Positions 11,681 to 22,622 of a stretch of 64,000 nucleotides of DNA are shown here, piece after piece. The stretch spans positions 57,807,553-57,871,552 of the forward strand of contig JAQMRL010000001.1 of the NCBI GenBank assembly GCA_035578175.1, read 5' to 3'. The notes below the pieces were generated by a model. It was not told the origin of the DNA. It was given only the letters and a program-made list of their open reading frames with translations, and made no database searches. The stretch comes from Catonia carolina. Taxonomy: Eukaryota; Arthropoda; Insecta; Hemiptera; Achilidae. How positions within the stretch are numbered: the first letter of the stretch is position 1; the number at the start of each line of letters is the position of its first letter. Both the position numbers and the translations under genes were made by a program.

Positions 11681-13220
11681 ATGGCTACCAATTTCAGTAG
11701 TCAGTGTAATGGAAACGGTAACGCAACTACGCCTCGTTCTAGCGATCTAGCAGGCTCTGGCAGTACAGATGTCGGAACAACAGCTGTTTTAGAATATTTA
11801 AAGGTATTAGACGACTTGGAGCATAGACAGTCAACTAATGGAATTACTTTCTCTTCTTTGACGAAGAAGAAACGTATCAAAGAATCTAAACGTGCTTATA
11901 ATCATGTCGATACCAACGATGTGGATAAAAATGTTCTTCCTGATAATTCAAAAAAATTTAAAAACTTTAAAACCTAACTTCAATAAAAACCAGACTAAGA
12001 TAAACTCTAAACAATTTGTAACGATTACAAATATGTTTGACTGCTTATCTTCTAGTGACGAAGAAGTCATGGAAGATAAAGATATAGAAGATACCGAAGA
12101 AACCCAAATTGAAAACGTTTTAGAAAAACCGAAACCTCTTTTTATAAATTTTGTGAACATAAATGATATTTTAGGAATTGTAGACAAGGTTGCTAAAGGA
12201 CAATATTATTACAAATTAGAAAATACAAATCAAATTAAATTAACTCCTAAAACTACTAAATTATATTCAGTTATAGCTAAACTATTGGAATCCCGTAATA
12301 TAAGCTTTCACACGTACCAATTGACACAAAACAGGTGTTTCCGAGTTGTACTCAAAGGGATGCACCACACAGCATGTCTTGATGACGTGAAAACCGAATT
12401 AGAGGAAAAGGACCATGTAGTTTTACGAATTCATAACATAAAACACAGGATCTCAAAAGAGCCACTAAATATGTTTTTTGTTGATATACAGCGAAAAGAT
12501 AATAACAAAGATATATATCAGATTCAATATTTGCTAAATGCCAAAATTTCTTTTGAAGTCCCCCACACTAAAAAAGATGTGGTACAATGCCTAAGATGCC
12601 AGCGGTATGGTCACTCTCGGGCGTATTGCAGACACCCCTTCCGTTGTGTTAAGTGTACTGAAGAACATCCGACGATTGAATGTAAAAAAACAGATCGCAA
12701 AACACCAGCAAAATGTGTTTTGTGCGGAGGATCCCATCCAGCAAACTATAAAGGGTGCTCTGTATATAAGGATATGCAGAAAAGAAAATATCCTCAGGTT
12801 CGGCCAAAAATAAATCCTTCTCAACAGCAAATTAATCAACCTCATCTTAAAACTCCTACGGCAATACCGACTGCTTCACCGCGTGATCCGCGCATTATAA
12901 ACGGCTCACTACAAACGTACGCACAGGTGGCTTCTAAAGTGCATACAACTCAGCACTATGTAGATAATAGCGTCACTATAAATCGTGTACTGAATCCTCA
13001 TCCGTACTCAGAAGGAAATCGTATAACATATTCAACACAGTCACCTCCAGTACTAATGCATACAATTCCTGGAAATGAAACAAGCGTAGGCAGTCAAACC
13101 CTCAGCAGATTGAAACAGCTGATCTCGAGGCAGCTAGAATGTCAGGCTAAATTATATGACGACATTAAGATCATACTAAATATGATGTCTACCCTTATAG
13201 CAAAATTGTCACAATGGTAA
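11681..13220 (+). CDS. Jockey ORF1, gag-like nucleic-acid-binding protein, one frameshift
   Basis: ORF1 proteins of this clade coat the element's RNA and carry it to the nucleus. The first frame opens at ATG 11681 and runs 98 residues to a stop at 11975-11977. The second runs from before the break to 13220 and holds an acidic stretch (SSSDEEVMEDKDIEDTEE) and three zinc knuckles at 12588-12758: C-X2-C-X4-H-X4-C, C-X2-C-X3-H-X4-C and C-X2-C-X3-H-X6-C. Moving from the first frame to the second skips one base. The likeliest site is the seven-A run at 11950-11956, and homologous reading continues if that run is one A shorter. A single-base insertion is therefore more likely than programmed shifting. 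The reading ends QW-stop, overlapping the ORF2 start by 7 bases. Confidence 0.85.
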
Positions 13221-15895
13221 GACTTCTTAGAATAGCTCTATGGAATGCTAACGGCTTGGCCCAACATAGCCAAGAAATCAAGTCTTTTATCATTTTTCAG
13301 AAACTGGACATTTTACTTATATCAGAAACTCACTTCAAAGATACAAATACGTTCAGAATGACAGGATACACGACATACCAAACAAACAGCCCTGATGGTA
13401 GAGCTCATGGGGGCTCCGGATTAATAATAAAAAATACCATCGCCCATTATCAAATACCAGCGTACCAAACTGAACGCATTCAAGCCACAAGTGTGTCAAT
13501 AACAGATAATTTTGGACCATTAAACGTATCAGCAGCATACTTTCCTCCAAGGTACACGCTAAGGAAAGAGGACTTCACACAATTTTTCAAATCACTGGGA
13601 AGGCGTTTTATAATAGGTGCCGATTTTAACGCAAAACATCAGCGTTGGGGGTCTCGAATAACTTCCCCGAGAGGTCGTCTGTTAATGCAAGTCATCGATC
13701 AAACACAATTATCTTATATTTCTTCAAATGAACCTACATATTGGCCTACTGATACTAGACGACTTCCAGACGTCATAGATTTCTTTATTAAAAAGGGAGT
13801 TCCTGACGCACACGTAAAAATAGAGTCTTGCTTTGACTTGTCGTCAGACCACTCACCTGTAATATTATCAATTGCATCCATTTTTAATAAATCACAGTTG
13901 CCTAAACATTTGACAAATTCATATACAAACTGGGACTATTTTAGGCAAAGATTAGACTACAAAATTACCTGTGATATTCCTTTAAAAAATGAAAATGATA
14001 TAGACAAGGCTGTTCATTACCTAACCGAAACAATCCAGGAAGCAGCCAAATTGTCAACTCCGGACAAGACAACTAATTACGACAATACGAACGTCTATCA
14101 ACCTTTGAACATTAAAATTTCTATTAACGAAAAAAGGAGACTAAGGCGAGTATGGCAAACTACAAGAAACCCAGTAGATAAAAGGAATTACAATAATGCA
14201 GCCAGGAATCTGAAGCGTTTGTTGCAAGAATATAGTAATGAATCATTACAAGATTATTTAAAGCAATTAGGTCCTAATTATAATACAAATTTTTCCCTTT
14301 GGAAACCTTTGCGACGGATTAAAAGACCCAATCACACCATTTCACCGTTTCGACTACCGAACGGCAACTGGGTAAAGAGCAACAAAGAAAAAGCAGAAGC
14401 TTTTGCTAGTCATCTTGAAAGTGTTTTCACTCCTTTTCCCTCAGATTCAATTGATGAAGAGGAAATTAACGAATTTTTAGAATCTCCATTTCAAATGGCA
14501 ATGCCTCTTAAATTATTCTCCATAAATGAAGTCAAGGAAATTATACAAAAAAATATTTGTTCAAGAAAGTCGCCGGGGCACGACTCAATCACAGGAGAAA
14601 TTCTGAAAGAATTGCCACAAAAAACTCTGAGACTAATAACAATCATTTTTAATGCTATGCTTCGTATTGAATACTATCCTAAACAGTGGAAAATAGCAGA
14701 AATTGTGCTCATCCCTAAACCAGGTAAACCACCTAACGAAATAAAGTCATACAGGCCAATAAGTTTGTTGCCAGTGTTGTCTAAAGTGTTTGAAAAACTT
14801 ATTTTAAAAAGATTGATACCTGTACTCGAACAAAGTGTTGTAATACCAGATTACCAGTTCGGTTTTCGAGCGGGGCATAGTACGATCGAGCAAATCCACA
14901 GAGTAGCTGCTAAAATTCAAAAGGCTTTCGAAAAAAAAGAATTTTGCTCAGTAGTCTTTATTGATGTCTGTCAAGCTTATGACAAGGTTTGGCACCTTGG
15001 TCTGCTTTTCAAGCTCAAAAAGCACCTACCTCATCAGATTTTCAATTTATTTAAATCCTTTTTAGAAGACAGGTATTTCAAGGTTAAATTACAAGCAGAC
15101 TCATCACAATTATTTCCTATCCATGCGGGAGTTCCTCAAGGTAGTGTGTTGTCACCTTTCCTGTATTGTAGATATACTTCTGACATGCCTGTTTCGGAAA
15201 ACACCACATTAGCAGCTTTTGCTGACGATGTTGCAATCCAAGCTGTACATAGCAAACCACATACTACTTCAAAATATCTGCAAGAACATCTACACAACAT
15301 AGAGAGCTGGCAAAAAAAGTGGCGGATAAAGTCTAACGAAGAGAAAAGTGTTCAAGTGACATTCACACTAAAAAAAGACACGTGTCCACCTGTTAAACTA
15401 AACAATAAAACACTACCACAATCAGATACAGCAAGATACCTTGGAATGCATCTAGATCGTCGACTAACTTGGAAAACACACATCTGGAATAAGAGGAAAC
15501 AACTAAATTACAAATTTTATAAACTTTATTGGATGTTACACAAAAATTCTAAATTATCGTTAACGAACAAACTAACAATTTACAAGACTATTCTGAAACC
15601 AATTTGGACTTACGGGATACAACTTTGGGGAACGGCGACAAAGTCAAGCGTTGCCATAATTCAACGTTTTCAAACGAAATTTCTCCGGACTATCACAGAC
15701 TCTCCGTGGTATGTCACCAACAGGATCATTCAACGAGACTTGAACATACCAACCATCACGGATGAAATCTCAAGGTTTTCTTCGAGGTATCATACAAGAC
15801 TTAATAGCCACACAAATTATTTAGCGGTGAACCTCCTCGACAACAGTGAAGAAATTCGACGTTTACAAAGACTTCACACGACAGACTTGTTTTAA
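13214..15895 (+). CDS. Jockey ORF2: AP endonuclease and reverse transcriptase
   Basis: This 893-residue protein nicks chromosomal DNA and reverse-transcribes the element's RNA at the nick (target-primed reverse transcription). The endonuclease (residues about 5-220) has WNANGL (10-15), SETH (37-40), GADFN (135-139) and SDH (211-213), all expected active-site motifs. The RT (about 440-720) has SYRPISLLP (512-520), QFGFRAGHST (548-557), motif A FIDVCQAYD (582-590), motif B GVPQGSVLSP (639-648) and the catalytic FADD (669-672). RYLGMHLDRRLTW and KPIWTYGIQLW follow. No RNase H domain is evident. I see no stop, frameshift or missing catalytic residue. ATG 13214 lies inside the last codons of ORF1 (ATGGTAA), so re-initiation after ORF1 termination is the likely mode of translation. 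Confidence 0.95.
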   Translation: MVRLLRIALWNANGLAQHSQEIKSFIIFQKLDILLISETHFKDTNTFRMTGYTTYQTNSPDGRAHGGSGLIIKNTIAHYQIPAYQTERIQATSVSITDNFGPLNVSAAYFPPRYTLRKEDFTQFFKSLGRRFIIGADFNAKHQRWGSRITSPRGRLLMQVIDQTQLSYISSNEPTYWPTDTRRLPDVIDFFIKKGVPDAHVKIESCFDLSSDHSPVILSIASIFNKSQLPKHLTNSYTNWDYFRQRLDYKITCDIPLKNENDIDKAVHYLTETIQEAAKLSTPDKTTNYDNTNVYQPLNIKISINEKRRLRRVWQTTRNPVDKRNYNNAARNLKRLLQEYSNESLQDYLKQLGPNYNTNFSLWKPLRRIKRPNHTISPFRLPNGNWVKSNKEKAEAFASHLESVFTPFPSDSIDEEEINEFLESPFQMAMPLKLFSINEVKEIIQKNICSRKSPGHDSITGEILKELPQKTLRLITIIFNAMLRIEYYPKQWKIAEIVLIPKPGKPPNEIKSYRPISLLPVLSKVFEKLILKRLIPVLEQSVVIPDYQFGFRAGHSTIEQIHRVAAKIQKAFEKKEFCSVVFIDVCQAYDKVWHLGLLFKLKKHLPHQIFNLFKSFLEDRYFKVKLQADSSQLFPIHAGVPQGSVLSPFLYCRYTSDMPVSENTTLAAFADDVAIQAVHSKPHTTSKYLQEHLHNIESWQKKWRIKSNEEKSVQVTFTLKKDTCPPVKLNNKTLPQSDTARYLGMHLDRRLTWKTHIWNKRKQLNYKFYKLYWMLHKNSKLSLTNKLTIYKTILKPIWTYGIQLWGTATKSSVAIIQRFQTKFLRTITDSPWYVTNRIIQRDLNIPTITDEISRFSSRYHTRLNSHTNYLAVNLLDNSEEIRRLQRLHTTDLF

Positions 15896-15977
15896 AACAC
15901 AACCAACGTAACTATATTCATTGTAAAAAAAAACTTTTTTTTTTTAAAGTGATTATATATTTCATTTTGTAAAATGG

Positions 15978-15999
15978 AGAAGAACTAATGAGTTCTTCT
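15978..15999 (+). other. 3' UTR stem-loop of the full jockey element
   Basis: A perfect 9-bp stem (AGAAGAACT / AGTTCTTCT) with a 4-base AATG loop, about 80 bases after the ORF2 stop. Downstream the UTR shares an ACTCATCTATTCATTG-like stretch and a CAGATTGTAGATT-like stretch with the fragment at 10.3 kb. It plausibly marks the RNA for its own RT. Confidence 0.7.
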
Positions 16000-16309
16000 T
16001 CAACAAGCCAGTTAATAGACTCTACCACTCATCTATTCATTGTTCCTTGCGAACAGATTGTAGATTAAGCAGTGTTTGAAAAAAAAAAAAAAAATTTATT
16101 TCGTTGTCTTAATAAACACTCGATAAATTTGTTTATGTATCATACGGAACACCTTAACTTATAAATATCCGTATTTATCTGCAGATTTTTAGTTTTCCTA
16201 ATTTTTCTCGTATTTTATTTTTAGGCCTATAAATGTAGCTTTGGCTTTTTTAATATCTTAGGTGCAGCTTGTTTAGCTTTGTATTGTTAAAATATCTAGT
16301 AAAACTTTT

Positions 16310-16462
16310 TTTTAAAGCCGCCTCAGCAGTTTAATTATTAGCGATTACTTTGGTTGTGAAATAGTGGGTTTTAACGTGTAAAAATGTACAGATTCTAGAC
16401 AGGAATCAAACCTGGGCTCTTCGCGTTGTAAACTAGTGCGCTACCACTACGCTACCAAGATA
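16310..16462 (-). repeat. tRNA-derived SINE, family D, copy 1
   Basis: The minus strand has an A-box-like TAGCGTAGTGGTAGCGCA, a B box GGTTTGATTCC, then a body ending AATCGCTAATAATT and an A-rich tail. The acceptor arms cannot pair, so it is not a working tRNA. Copies at 57575-57738, 47340-47510 and the tail piece at 46350 share the TCGCTAATGACC-like core. The rest of 16116-17342 is AT-rich without a supportable gene. Confidence 0.6.
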
Positions 16463-17342
16463 ACAACTTTCTTTTGAACTTGTTTTTATAAACTATTTAA
16501 TTAAATAGGAATCATATATTATATCCTTCCTTTTTTGGTTAAAAATAAAATATGGAAACTTTTGATTTCCCGTCCGCTTTTTCTATCACAATCTTCATGC
16601 CTGTATACAATATCAGAGTGGAATTTTACACATTTTTTTTCTTCAAACTAAATTCATTCTTTAATCTTCTAAAATCTCTAGGTTCTACAGCTTGGCCAAC
16701 ACTCTCCTGCCAAGACAACCTAAGTCTACTTTTCCCGAGCCTCATCTATGTCATCCATATGAGTTAAAGGTATCTACTTTGATGGATCTTTCTCATGTAA
16801 ACTTGGTAGATCTATATTGCAAACTCTACTGTTTCCACAATGCTTAATTATAAACTTCGGCTCTTTTTTTGACAACCTCATTTCTAAATTTGTCGTCGTG
16901 ACTACAAAACTCCTAAACCGATAGTCTATCTTCATCACTAACAAGCGTTTTGCGTTTCTACGTGATATTTTCCAATTTTTGCATCATGAATAGCGATAGT
17001 TTCAATAATAGCTTTATACAACCAAATTTTATTGTTGCGCGCCAACTCTAAATTGTGTATGATATCCAATGATTTTAAGGCAGTTCTACTTTTTGCACTC
17101 CAAACTAAAATTTCATCTACACTCCCATAGTTTAAAGTTACTGTAATAAACCCCTTTTGTTATAATTAACCTCAATAAACCCGTTTGCAGACATCCCAAG
17201 TAAACACTTGGCATTGTTTCTTCTTGATTTTACCGTAAAGGTTCATTAAGAAGCTAACAGGTTTATGGTAAATAATTAATGTTTAAAAATGCGAAAGTTT
17301 TAGGCTGTCCCACACAAAAATGTTTTAACTTTAACAAACTAG

Positions 17343-17620
17343 GTTTACAGTATTCAGCTGTGGGGCGAATCCAGTAAGTCAAATATTCAAATTATTCAGC
17401 GTTTTAAGTCAAAATTCCTCAGAAATACAATAGATGCGCTAATGACAAATACCCATATACATAAAATACCTCTACATCTCAGCAGTAAAAAAATAAATTT
17501 TAGTATAAAATACAAAAACCGGTTGAATATCACACGAATTTTTTGGTAATCAGTTAATTGGACAACAGTGGTACAATACGAAGACTAAAACGGAGGCAAC
17601 CGATAAACTTATTGGTTTAA
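17343..17620 (+). pseudogene. Jockey-type LINE ORF2, C-terminal relic
   Basis: Opens with VYSIQLWGESSKSNIQIIQ, which aligns with TYGIQLWGTATKSSVAIIQ of the intact element, then RFKSKFLRNTIDA. After frame changes it ends in LDNSGTIRRLKRRQ, the counterpart of LLDNSEEIRRLQRLH. The first part and the tail are in different frames, so deletions or indels separate them. No RT catalytic motif is included. Confidence 0.8.
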
Positions 17621-17714
17621 TAACTTTTATTACTACTACTAATTTTCAAATTTCAGCATCACTTTATTATTGTAACATAGCATATCAACCTTTGAACTAT
17701 TTTTATTGGTGGTT

Positions 17715-17783
17715 TTAAATGGTATGTCCACTAGGAGATAAGACTTTATGCCAATTGCGCTAACCAATACGCCAACGGGCCGA
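17715..17783 (-). repeat. SINE family B, head fragment
   Basis: The minus strand reads GGCCCGTTGGCGTATTGGTT then AGCGCAATTGGC, nearly identical to the head of the copy at 52512. The B box and body are lost or unrecognisable. Confidence 0.6.
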
Positions 17784-20700
17784 AATTAATATCATTCTAT
17801 AATATTAGTCTATTTACGTTTTAATGGAAAAAATGATAGAGAGGAAACTTTTAATAGAGTATCTTTGGAGGTTGCATACATCATATCTTAATATGGCCGC
17901 TGAAACAAAATAAATTAGTTAAATGATTGTGCCAACAGAATTTTATTGAGTCTTAATAAATTATTGTTTTTGTTTCATTTTTAAACCTCTTTTAAAAACT
18001 ATGTACTTTGTTTATTTTCTTTTTGTTACGTTTAGTTGTTTTATTCTGTCATTTTGTTATAAAACAACAGTTCTGTGAAGTTTAACAAACAAAGAAATTC
18101 TCTTGAGGCAAAAAATTAATGTATTTTTTTGGTAGAGGAATAAATTTCAACATTCTGAAGTAAAACCATAATAATAAATTACTAAATATATACCAAATTG
18201 CTGCACGTAATTTAAAATAAGCGTTGTTATTAAGAGACTGGTCAAAGGCTCGTCTATAATTAACTGCCTAATGCATAATAATTTTTACTGTACTTTGCCA
18301 GTGCAGTACGTAGGTATGTGTGATTTGCGTAATGCGCTTTCATGTTTACTTCATTAATCAAGTATAACTTATTTGCAACAATTCCACCTACAGTAACTAT
18401 TTAGTACAAAATTATATAAATTATAATGTAAATTTACACCATAACATAAAATAAAATATTAAATTTTAAAAATACTGCAAAAATAAAAAGTAATCGATGT
18501 AATTTTTTTAAATTATTGTTATGAGGATAATACGTCTTTCATTTCTGTAAGACAAAATTTAATAACCAAATTTACTGCAGTTAAAGCGTTTTACGTTGTG
18601 TTATACGGTTGAAATGGATTCAAGTGTGGTTATAAGCTATTGTAATTAATTAATTATAATTTCGATTGCAATTGGCCATCTTTTCTTTTAAGTTAAGTAT
18701 TAAGTTTAACAAACATTTTGTAAGAATTTAGCCTACTACTAAGTTAAGTAATTTAATATTAATTTGTTACTATAACAGTAACTCAAATTCAAGGGAAGTT
18801 GTATTATTTATTAATAAACAGATCCCGAAATAACCTAGAATAATCCTAACAATATATTACTAGGACGGTATAAATATATTCCATAAAACTACAATAATTT
18901 TTTACCTTGTAATTTATATCAAAAAGTAAAATGGTACAAAGGGGACAAATATGATGGCTGTTAGTAATTTGGAAATATTTCGTTCCTTCAAAAAATTATA
19001 TATTTTGTGTAAATTTTATTTCATACATTTAAATTCTTCATGGAGTATGAATCTCTTTTACTTCATACGGCATTTATACGAAAAATTTATTAGTGTAGTC
19101 AGTGGTCAGGGACTGTACTTTTGTAGTAAAGGGCAATGCAAAAATAGGAAACACTAATAGTGCCGCGGACCTTTACAAAAGTTTAACTGATTATTTTTTC
19201 ATGTAAAATAAATGAGTAATCAAATTTAGTACAAGGTCCCAGTGTAACCTTTTCAAATAATGATGAACAAAATAATTATGTTTAAGCAACTTAACAGCAA
19301 AATGTATCTCAATGAAAAAAACTTTTGCCCCGCTTTTTTATAAGGCAAGTCAACAAATGAGCTGTCAAAGATCAGAATCGCGGTGGGAATGATTCCTAAC
19401 CTGATCCTTCTTTGGTCATGTAAAGTCAAATTGACACCTTTAAATTTTATTGGAAGAAAAGTGAGATGGTTGACTTAATTGATTCAATTAGGCATAGAGA
19501 AATCAATGATCCGATTCATTGATAAACAGCAAATTTATTTGACATTGATTGTGCGATTGAATTGCCTGACTAATCTTCTACACAAGTTTTAAATTCACAA
19601 GCTCATACTGTCAGGTAGTAATAATTTACGTTTTTTAATATATTAGTTCAAAATATATGTATTATAATTAATGACAAAATTTAAATAATTTAAGACGTCC
19701 ATTCCGAAAAATTTGTAAGCTCTTATGCATATAAGCTTATAACACGAACTAGTAATTTCTACGGAAGCTACTGTTAACAACGTAAGATTTAAAAATATAT
19801 TCAATATTTTAGAAACAAACAGATAACCTACTGGGGCACTCAAGGTAAGGTGGTTGATAGTTTAATTTGAATTCTGGACGAAATTCTTTTTGCTTGCTAC
19901 TTGGCTGACTGTAAGAAAGGTACTGTTAATCTAAAACTTCAAATAAATATTTAAAGGGCATTTCATCCACTTTTAATAAAAATTACAAAATTATAATGAA
20001 CTTAAAACTAGTGAAATTGACGAAAAACACAAATTTTTACTTGTATAAATACTAATTGTTGTTATATTGTTAAATATGAATAAAGATTTTGTTTAAATAA
20101 TTTATATAGTTACAGTTAGGGAAAGTAAATTTACAGATTGCACATGTTTGTGTGGCTCTTTATAAATATAAAAGTTTTCGTTTTTTGTATTACTCAAAGT
20201 GTTTCTTATTTAAATTCTTCAAACTAATACCGGTAGAGTAGTGCGCAACATAATAACCTTTTGAAAAGTAGTGTAAGCTTTTTATGATACAGAAATGGCT
20301 TCTTCTGAAACTGCGTACAGTACATACATATTATAATATGCATGTGAAATGTGTCAAAAGCAGTTTAACGCCTCTGGTGTAGTGATGACATACACAAGCA
20401 ATACATCAAACTCAATATATAATTTTACAAAGCTAAACTAAACTAAATATTTTACGCTACATTAAAATATTCTTAGGCGTTTATAAATTTAATATAAAGG
20501 AACCCAGCAAAAAAATGCATTGTTATTCAATAAAATAGTTTTCAGATTGTTTCATCTTTTTTTTAACTATACATAAATTAACTGTATACCCAAATTTTGG
20601 TTGTATTACTGGATAAGTATTGACAGCAATCAATTAACTGTTACTTTGATGTCAATTTATATAACTTTCCCTTGGGTATTATAGCCTACAATGTCAAACT

Positions 20701-22229
20701 CTCGTCTTTACTACTGGTGTACAAACTTTCATGAAAGGATATTGCGCTTGCCAATATGAGATTTGTTATTGTTTTAAGCAAAACCATGTTCAATATCATA
20801 ATCAGAACAGAGAGATGTGGCTAACTAACTCTCTTGCTAATTATCGTTAAAGGTTTGACATTTATCATGTACAATCATGCATGGTAGTTTATTTGTACAT
20901 GTCAAATATTAATCATGTCGTCTTCGAACAACTGATATTCGACGTAGTTACAATTTTAAAGGTTTGTAAATTGACAGTAGAGAGTAGTGAAGTAATCGTT
21001 TCACAAAATTTAATTTGCTATAACATGTTAATTTCACGTATATAATGTACTGTTAGTTGATGTATTAACAGTTGTTAAAAGTGATTAAAAATTTTACCAC
21101 TGTTAAGTCATGTCTACCGGGGTTATTGCATTAAGTTCGATTATTTGCGGTATTTCAAATATACGCGCGTTATCTCTGTTAAATTCATCTTGTTATTTCT
21201 ATTTTGCTGTCTCATTGTGGTGTCATACATTGATACGTCATCTTTGTATCCTTCCCTTACTACTATGTTTCCCGCGTCCTGTGCCTATAGCATCATTTTT
21301 TCTGTTCCTGTGTCTTTCTGTGTGCGTTGTGACTTATAAGTGTTTGGATGGTTACTCTCTCGTTCTCGCACTCCAATAGGCTTTATTGGAGATTGCTTAA
21401 TGTTGCGTCCTGTGCCGGTATGTTGCAATTAATTCAACTATACCTTACTGTTTCTTAAGTGTTCTGTTTACTAACGAGCTTAAGTATTTAGCGGGTGTCG
21501 CCTTCGTTAAATGTGTTAAACTAAAAGACTTGATTCTACCGTTAATGCTACGTTTTTGTGCTAAGGTAAGTAGCCATCTCAAATTACGATACTTAACGTT
21601 ATTGCGTACATTGATTCCTATTTGTTCCTTTGTTTCAATCGTTTTCCCTCAATTAGTTATTTTCCTGGCCTATCCGTACATTTCTAAAGTCTTAACCGCT
21701 ATAATTCTCTCGGTCTTGGGTGGAGGTCGTAAACAAACACCCTGGTTCGCCGGAAAATTCACCGCATTAAATGGATTGTTAATTAGTTATATCAATTTTC
21801 AAGACCAACGGCTTGCAGGACTTAACAACCACATAGTTAGATAGGCAATTAATAACGAAAGTCAGAAGTAGAAATGTATTCTCCTGGAGAATAACGAGAA
21901 TATGATGATAAAACTTACATCTCAGTACCTTTTTTAGCCTGAAAAGTCAAAAATATTTAATAATCTGCATTAGTTTTCTTTTTAACGGGAAAAATAATTT
22001 TAACGCTAAAATTCATTTAACGCATTCAGGGATCATGAACAAATATTTTTCACCTGTAATGATCTTTTATGTTCTGCACAAAAAGTCTATTACTGTTACC
22101 TTGGTAACAAAGGAAAGGTTAGATCGATAAAGCACTTAATGATATTTGGAAGACTGTTTGACTGTTTCGAAGCTCCATTATTTACGTAGTAATTTGTAAA
22201 TAAACCGATTAAATCTAATTTTGATTTAT
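17784..22229. other. No recognisable gene; AT-rich spacer
   Basis: Apart from the GC-richer patch listed at 21100-21845, only short chance open frames are visible here. Confidence 0.5.
21100..21845 (+). other. GC-richer patch with open frames and a splice-donor-like site
   Basis: By eye this stretch is clearly less AT-rich than its flanks. It holds overlapping plus-strand frames of 89, 64 and 104 residues, none resembling a known family. The translations are rich in hydrophobic residues and leucine/serine, typical of chance frames in T-rich DNA. CTAAGGTAAGTAG near 21559-21571 is a good match to a splice donor. It could be a 5' UTR or first exon of a host gene, or an unrecognised repeat. I cannot choose. 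Confidence 0.25.
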
Positions 22230-22622
22230 AGCCGAGATGATACAATCTTGACGCTAGTAAAGTTTTCATATATGACCCAATGAGATTAGGATGATATCAA
22301 TGACTTGTTTACGAGGTGTAGTATTGCGGAGGCTCAGGACGACCATTTCTGAGAGTGTATGGTTATCCGAACTCCAAATATCAAAGTATGCCAGTAACCA
22401 CTGTTCAGTATTTAAATCTGTATTAAAGTAACTACTTATACTGTACCTTAGGTACCTTACCTTAAGTAGCTAAGTACTTAAGGTAGGTAAGTAGGCCTAT
22501 TACCTTCACCTTTGAACCGCGGAACCTTCGTCTCTGAAAATTAAAATGGTATATAAAGCTTTATAAAAAGCTGACTGTTGGCAACGACTTTACCACTGGG
22601 CTAACCCGGTTGTTGGTGGTTT
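22230..22622 (-). repeat. tRNA-derived SINE, family A, copy 2
   Basis: The minus strand begins with a tRNA-like head (GGGTTAGCCCAGTGGTAAAG), then CAGAGACGAAGGTTCC, then the body (CAGTGGTTACTGGCATACTT, ATATCATCCTAATCTCATTG). It matches copy 1 at 66 in order and spacing. An inverted TTACCTTAAGTA / TACTTAAGGTA pair sits inside (about 22450-22490). The hairpin in the head of copy 1 is decayed here. Confidence 0.7.

Larger units (their letters stand above)
11493..16100 (+). mobile_element. Near full-length jockey-clade non-LTR retrotransposon
   Basis: A two-ORF LINE of about 4.6 kb. Proposed start CAGTATTCAGTGCG at 11493, 5' UTR of about 190 bp, ORF1 (gag-like, frameshifted) at 11681-13220, ORF2 (endonuclease/RT) at 13214-15895, 3' UTR of about 180 bp with a stem-loop, and an A run near 16079-16094. 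Flanking 11478-11492 and 16101-16115 agree at 13 of 15 positions (TCGTTGT then a T/C-rich part then ATAA), my candidate target-site duplication, so the exact ends are inferred. Five shorter relics of the same clade lie in this window. With one indel in ORF1 this copy is probably not autonomous, although its RT appears intact. Confidence 0.85.

Noticed and set aside
16385..16462. Candidate tRNA gene on the minus strand
   Set aside because: A and B boxes are present but the acceptor arms cannot pair and no proper anticodon stem is visible. The tail blocks place it in SINE family D.
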